DNA of 47,322 nucleotides, taken from positions 1 to 47,322 of the forward strand of contig JAFSHK010000051.1 of NCBI GenBank assembly GCA_017440375.1, in the 5' to 3' direction. This document shows positions 43,986-47,322 of the stretch, piece after piece (position 1 is the first letter of the stretch; every line of letters begins with the position of its first letter). The translations under genes were made by a program, and so were the position numbers. This stretch comes from Lachnospiraceae bacterium (GTDB lineage: Bacteria > Bacillota > Clostridia > Lachnospirales > Lachnospiraceae). The notes under the pieces are model-generated. The model saw only the letters and a program-made list of their open reading frames with translations. It searched no databases and was not told the DNA's origin.

Positions 43986-44093
43986 TTGTTATATTCTATA
44001 AATCTTAAATTCTTTTGCAGTGTAATCGCTGCATATTCCTAAAAATGAAGGAAACAAGAAGAGATATAAATGTACTTTGACAACTTAATAGGC

Positions 44094-44122
44094 TTTACAG
44101 TAAAACGTATTTTCGATATAAT
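44094..44122 (+). promoter_or_regulatory. Sigma-A promoter of the first microprotein gene
   Basis: TTTACA (44094-44099), a 17-nt spacer and TATAAT (44117-44122) give a near-consensus promoter with start near 44129, about 25 nt before GTG 44154. Confidence 0.72.
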
Positions 44123-44153
44123 TTATATATTATATTGGAAAGGAAGTGAGAGG

Positions 44154-44318
44154 GTGAGTGCAGAAAGTATGGGGATGACAGATTTGCAATTTAAATCGTG
44201 GTTGTTACAATTGATTGCGCGTTTAAAAAATGTGCAGGAAGAGGAATCTATGAATGAAAAAGACAAAAGAATTGAGGAAATCATAGAAGAATTTGAAATG
44301 ACGTTAAAAAATTCATAA
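44154..44318 (+). CDS. Microprotein (54 aa), possible paralogue of the one at 46528
   Basis: I do not recognise this small acidic protein. It is read from GTG 44154, which has AAGGAAG about 7 nt upstream and a strong promoter just before. The same frame is open back to ATG 44070, but that start lies upstream of the promoter. The product reads MTDLQFKSWLLQLIARLKN, then a Glu-rich helix ending EMTLKNS; no membrane segment or cysteine is present. It shares the MTD-x-Q-(F/Y) start, hydrophobic spacing and charged tail with the 44-aa product at 46528. It is followed by a terminator and the PP2C gene. Confidence 0.62.
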   Translation: MSAESMGMTDLQFKSWLLQLIARLKNVQEEESMNEKDKRIEEIIEEFEMTLKNS

Positions 44319-44325
44319 ACAGTGT

Positions 44326-44370
44326 AAAAAGATGTAAAGTCTATTAAGTGCAAAGACTTTACATCTTTTT
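44326..44370. terminator. Long perfect hairpin between microprotein and PP2C genes
   Basis: A 17-bp perfect stem (left arm 44326-44342, AAAAAGATGTAAAGTCT; right arm 44354-44370) encloses an 11-nt loop. The T-run on the right and A-run on the left fit a bidirectional terminator. It ends only 13 nt before the PP2C start. Confidence 0.88.
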
Positions 44371-44383
44371 AGTTGGGGAAAAT

Positions 44384-45133
44384 ATGTACTACGAAACAAA
44401 TGTATATTGGAATACGGGAACAGTGAAAAAGATAAATCAGGATTCAGTGCTTGTCTTGCAGGCGTTGTCGAGTCGGGGACGAGTGTTGTTATCGGCAGTG
44501 TGTGATGGGATGGGTGGCATGGAACAAGGAGAGTATGCCAGTGGGTATGTAACGGAGGAACTGATAGTCTGGTTTTATGATGGATTACTTGATGCGATTG
44601 GGAAGAAGAAACCACTTTGGATAATCAGACGTTCCTTGGAGCGGAAAATATATCAGATACAAAGGCGAATGCAAGATTATGCCGGAAAGCGAAAGCTGTC
44701 TATGGGAACAACCATGTCAGTGCTTATATTGTGGGAGAAAAGATATTTGCTCTGGCATTTGGGGGACAGTAGGATTTATCGGTTTTTTTTGCACAATATG
44801 CTCTGGAGGAGCAAAAGCGTACAAAGGAAATATGCTTTAAAACAAATCACCAAAGACCATGTACAAGGCAAAAACAAATTAACGAAATGCGTAGGAAGTT
44901 TTGGCTTTTTTGTACCGGATTTCAAAATGGGAATTGTGAGAAAGGAAGAGGCATTTTTGCTTTGTAGTGATGGTTTCTGGTATAGATTGAAAAAAGTGGA
45001 AATAGGTGAAGTTTTGCGACCGGAAGCGATGACGGAAGAAACAAGTGAAAGGAGATTAAAGGAACTTGCAGAAGCAGCTATGCGGCGAGGGGAAAAAGAT
45101 AATATATCTGCGGTTTACATAAAATGTAGATAG
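44384..45133 (+). CDS. PP2C-family Ser/Thr protein phosphatase
   Basis: This metal-dependent phosphatase is the likely opponent of the kinase downstream. The 249-aa protein has N18-Q-D20, the metal-site D41-G-M-G-G, GTTMSVLILWEKRYLLWHLG followed by DSR, LLCSDGFW, and a C-terminal GEKDNISAVYIK, all PP2C motifs in order. ATG 44384 has GGGGA just upstream. A longer in-frame start at 44348 would fall inside the hairpin. The sequence diverges from the usual PrpC/Stp, so it may be a second pair in the genome. Confidence 0.92.
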   Translation: MYYETNVYWNTGTVKKINQDSVLVLQALSSRGRVLLSAVCDGMGGMEQGEYASGYVTEELIVWFYDGLLDAIGKKKPLWIIRRSLERKIYQIQRRMQDYAGKRKLSMGTTMSVLILWEKRYLLWHLGDSRIYRFFLHNMLWRSKSVQRKYALKQITKDHVQGKNKLTKCVGSFGFFVPDFKMGIVRKEEAFLLCSDGFWYRLKKVEIGEVLRPEAMTEETSERRLKELAEAAMRRGEKDNISAVYIKCR

Positions 45134-45211
45134 ATGTTTGCACAACTTCGTTTCCTTTTTGTGAGTTTTGCAAATGCCTAATAAGCGTATGAAATGAAGA
45201 GGAGAAGGTAA

Positions 45212-46459
45212 ATGAAAAGAACAGGGGAAATGGAAAAGGAAATAATAGGAGCGGAAGAAAGAGAAGAAGAGACAACTCCGCTTGTATTGGCGGGAAAGTA
45301 TGAATTAAGGAAGGTAATCGGGGAGGGAGGTTGTGGTATTGTATATCTTGCATGGGATAGGAATACAGAAAGATTGGTTGCTATTAAAGTGGCAAAGATG
45401 CAAGAAGAACAGTTGAAAACAGAAATGGAAATGTTAAAGTGTCTGAAACATCCGATGTTGCCGGAGTTATATGACTATTTTTACGAAGAGAACGGTTATC
45501 TTGTTATAGAATATATTGAGGGAATAAGTTTACATAATATAATAGAAACGGAAGGAAAAATTGAAGAAAAGCAATCTCTTATTTGGATAGAGCAGATATT
45601 GTCGTTGCTTGCTTATTTACATACCCAAAAGCCGACAATTATATATCGGGATCTGAAACCGGAGAACATTATAGTTTGTCCGGATGGAACAGTGCGGCTG
45701 GTAGACTTTGGTGCAGCTTTTTCATTAAATTATGCCGGAAATCAATGTGAAAATCTGGCAGGAACAGTTGGCTATGCAGCGCCGGAGCAGCTTGAGCAGA
45801 AACAACTTGAGCCAAGTTGTGATATTTACACATTAGGCGCCCTTTTGTATCATATGCTGACAGGGTATCATCCGGCGCAACCACCCTATGGGATTCGCCC
45901 GGTGCGTAGTATGAATCCGGAATTATCACGAGGCATAGAATGGATTGTAGAGAAATGTACACAATCAGAGGCAGCAAATAGATATCAGACCGTAGAAGAA
46001 TTACAGAAGGATTTGCAGAGAATAGACAGATTGAGTAAGAAAAAGTTAAGACGAGGTGTGTCAGGATGCATACAGAGGAATGATGTTGGAGCAAGGAATA
46101 AGTACAGTAGTTATATTTTAAAAAAGCTGGAAAAAAGAATCTGGCTGACAGAGAAAAAGTCAGTGGGTTTACTGGGAGTGGGACTGGGAACAATAGTATT
46201 TTGTGCATTAGCAATAGGGCTACCTTTATTGGCAAAAGAAAAGGAATCTATTCTTCCGGTGATTGTTTATAACAAACAAGGGCAGAAGGTGGTGATTCGT
46301 TATGACAGTATTTATGAAACGCAAGGAAATCTGGTTTTTGAACTTGAGAAGGAACTTTTTGACGGAGAAGGAACACAGGAATTGTCGGTTGCACTCACAG
46401 ATTGTATGACCGGAGAGCGTAAAGAACGGACTTTTTATTTGCAGGGAAAAATACATTAA
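45212..46459 (+). CDS. Membrane Ser/Thr protein kinase, Hanks type, without PASTA repeats
   Basis: The 415-aa protein has an acidic N-terminal extension (about 1-27) and a eukaryotic-type kinase domain (about 30-275). It shows the glycine loop IGEGGCGIVY, K59 in VAIKVAK, catalytic loop Y145-R-D147-LKPEN (Tyr replaces the usual His), D165-F-G and YAAPEQ. A basic linker and a membrane helix (about 317-341) follow, then an extracytoplasmic tail of about 70 residues without PASTA domains. The tail might sense an external signal. The gene follows the PP2C gene by 78 nt with GAGGAGAAGG before ATG 45212. Substrates are unknown. Confidence 0.92.
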   Translation: MKRTGEMEKEIIGAEEREEETTPLVLAGKYELRKVIGEGGCGIVYLAWDRNTERLVAIKVAKMQEEQLKTEMEMLKCLKHPMLPELYDYFYEENGYLVIEYIEGISLHNIIETEGKIEEKQSLIWIEQILSLLAYLHTQKPTIIYRDLKPENIIVCPDGTVRLVDFGAAFSLNYAGNQCENLAGTVGYAAPEQLEQKQLEPSCDIYTLGALLYHMLTGYHPAQPPYGIRPVRSMNPELSRGIEWIVEKCTQSEAANRYQTVEELQKDLQRIDRLSKKKLRRGVSGCIQRNDVGARNKYSSYILKKLEKRIWLTEKKSVGLLGVGLGTIVFCALAIGLPLLAKEKESILPVIVYNKQGQKVVIRYDSIYETQGNLVFELEKELFDGEGTQELSVALTDCMTGERKERTFYLQGKIH

Positions 46460-46475
46460 AAAGAAGTATCAATAA

Positions 46476-46505
46476 TTGACGAACGGAAAGGAAAAAGCCT
46501 ATAAT
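46476..46505 (+). promoter_or_regulatory. Sigma-A promoter of the second microprotein gene
   Basis: TTGACG (46476-46481), an 18-nt spacer and TATAAT (46500-46505) are near consensus, placing the RNA start about 16 nt before ATG 46528. Confidence 0.72.
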
Positions 46506-46527
46506 ATCCCTTGAGGGGGTTGAGCTT

Positions 46528-46662
46528 ATGGAAGAAATAATGACAGATAAACAGTATGATGGAATTTTGCAGATGATAGGGATGATTCTGGATGGATGCA
46601 AAGATTTAGAAGAGGCTAAAATAAAAATTGAGGCACTTCGAGAAGGAAAAAAGGATAACTAA
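46528..46662 (+). CDS. Microprotein (44 aa), possible paralogue of the one at 44154
   Basis: The short frame starts at ATG 46528 with GAGGGGGT about 8 nt upstream and its own promoter. The product reads MEEIMTDKQYDGILQMIGMI, followed by LDGCKDLEEAKIKIEAL and a basic end. It is predicted helical, with one cysteine. It lacks a terminator of its own; the long inverted repeat starts right after it. Function is unknown; shared features with the 54-aa protein suggest a small family. Confidence 0.65.
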   Translation: MEEIMTDKQYDGILQMIGMILDGCKDLEEAKIKIEALREGKKDN

Positions 46663-46665
46663 ATA

Positions 46666-46872
46666 GGTAATTGCGAAACTCCTATTTACTTTGTAGAAAT
46701 TGTACATAATTAACAAACCAACGCAGGCACGCTCTCGCTGCGGTTTTGTCCGTAGCGGTACATAAGATGCTAAAATACAGCATCTAAGTACCGACGGACA
46801 CACAGCACCTGCTTATGGTAATTGTTAATCATGCACAATATAATCAGAGTAATTTGTGGTTTCGCAATTGTC
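46666..46872. repeat. About 205-bp imperfect inverted repeat, MITE-like
   Basis: Nested complementary blocks fold the whole stretch. AATTGCGAAAC (46669-46679) pairs with 46859-46869. ATTGTACATAATTAACAA (46699-46716) pairs with 46822-46839 with two mismatches that can be G-U pairs. GCAGG (46723-46727) pairs with 46808-46812. TGTCCGT (46747-46753) pairs with 46794-46800. CGGTAC (46756-46761) pairs with 46788-46793. AGATGCT (46765-46771) pairs with 46779-46785 across a 7-nt loop. Such long, gene-free hairpins with conserved ends are typical of miniature transposable elements; a structured RNA is the alternative. Confidence 0.72.
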
Positions 46873-46910
46873 TATATCTATAATTTCCTATATTAGAAAG
46901 GGGTTTTTCT

Positions 46911-47322
46911 ATGAAGTTTACCAAAATGCATGGTTGCGGAAATGATTATATTTATATCAATGGTTTTACCGAAAAAATTGCACAGGAAGAGAAACCTGAG
47001 CTGGTTCAGAGAATCAGTGACAGAAATTTTGGAATCGGTGGAGACGGTGCTATTTTCATCAATCCTTCAAACGAAGCAGATTTTGAAATGGAAATGTACA
47101 ATGCGGATGGTAGCAGAGCTGAGATGTGCGGTAACGGAATTCGTTGTGTTGCCAAATATGTCTATGATAAAGGGCTGACAGACAAAACCAATATCAGCAT
47201 TATCAGTTGTGGTAAGATAAAATATCTGGAGCTTTTCTTAAAGGATGGCAAAGTAGATACGGTGAAAGTGAATATGGGTGCACCGATACTTTATGCAGAG
47301 GAAATTCCGGTAATCATAGAAG
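46911..47322 (+). CDS. dapF: Diaminopimelate epimerase, 5' part
   Basis: DapF converts LL- to meso-diaminopimelate for lysine and peptidoglycan synthesis. The open frame runs to the window end without a stop (137 codons seen of about 275). It starts [19 protein letters not shown] and includes [13 protein letters not shown] and [17 protein letters not shown], which holds the first catalytic cysteine. AGAAAGGGG lies about 7 nt before ATG 46911. A TATAAT at 46879-46884 without a good -35 lies just outside the inverted repeat and may be its promoter. Confidence 0.96.
   Translation, partial: MKFTKMHGCGNDYIYINGFTEKIAQEEKPELVQRISDRNFGIGGDGAIFINPSNEADFEMEMYNADGSRAEMCGNGIRCVAKYVYDKGLTDKTNISIISCGKIKYLELFLKDGKVDTVKVNMGAPILYAEEIPVIIE

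Noticed and set aside
44070-44153. N-terminal extension of the 54-aa microprotein from ATG 44070
   Set aside because: A near-consensus promoter (44094-44122) lies inside this stretch and a good ribosome site serves GTG 44154; the extension has no counterpart in the 44-aa relative.
46663-46910. Lysine riboswitch upstream of dapF
   Set aside because: The region folds as one long two-arm hairpin rather than a multi-helix junction, and I see no conserved lysine-riboswitch core.

Overview
This window looks like the chromosome of a motile, low-G+C Gram-positive anaerobe, most likely a member of the Lachnospiraceae (Clostridia; Roseburia, Agathobacter or Butyrivibrio-like). The evidence is AT-rich coding DNA, strong AGGAGG-type ribosome binding sites, a Bacillus/Clostridium-type fla/che operon with FliY, CheC and CheD, a sigma-D gene next to a SwrB-like gene, and a reverse-type rubrerythrin. 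The genus is an inference. Every gene I support lies on the + strand.

Layout. (1) 1-23312 is one long fla/che operon: flbD (tail only), motA, motB, fliL, fliM, fliY, cheY, fliO, fliP, fliQ, fliR, flhB, flhA, flhF, flhG, a PilZ protein, cheB, cheA, cheW, cheC, cheD, a small membrane protein, fliA (sigma-D), a FapA/DUF342 protein, a 105-aa unknown, a SwrB-like protein and an MltG-like anchor protein. It ends in a palindromic terminator. (2) rpsB and tsf follow, with a promoter that begins inside that terminator. (3) 25433-33452 is a five-gene cassette with its own strong promoter: a LuxE-like acyl-protein synthetase, a LuxC-like acyl reductase fused to a PaaK-like adenylating domain, a MATE transporter with an odd cytosolic tail, a GHKL-ATPase/GNAT fusion, and a second PaaK-like ligase. 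There is no luciferase. (4) A DUF6033-like protein behind a sigma-D-like promoter, a rubrerythrin, a polysaccharide deacetylase and a bactofilin. (5) The housekeeping run pyrH-frr-uppS-cdsA-dxr-rseP. (6) An unusual chemoreceptor, two related microproteins flanking a PP2C phosphatase and a membrane Ser/Thr kinase, a long imperfect inverted repeat, and the 5' part of dapF.

How it works together. Region 1 builds the flagellar export gate, the stator and the chemotaxis core, and makes the sigma factor for late flagellar genes. Regions 2 and 5 are the common rpsB-tsf / pyrH-frr-uppS-cdsA-dxr-rseP neighbourhood, here split by about 11.8 kb. The cassette in region 3 is the best candidate for an undescribed system. 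It has the parts to activate carboxylic acids, load them on cysteine and reduce them to aldehydes, together with an exporter and a regulatory or acyl-transferring fusion protein. Its product cannot be read from the sequence.

Limits: all family calls come from reading motifs, without database searches or structure prediction. Starts were chosen by ribosome binding site and family alignment from memory.
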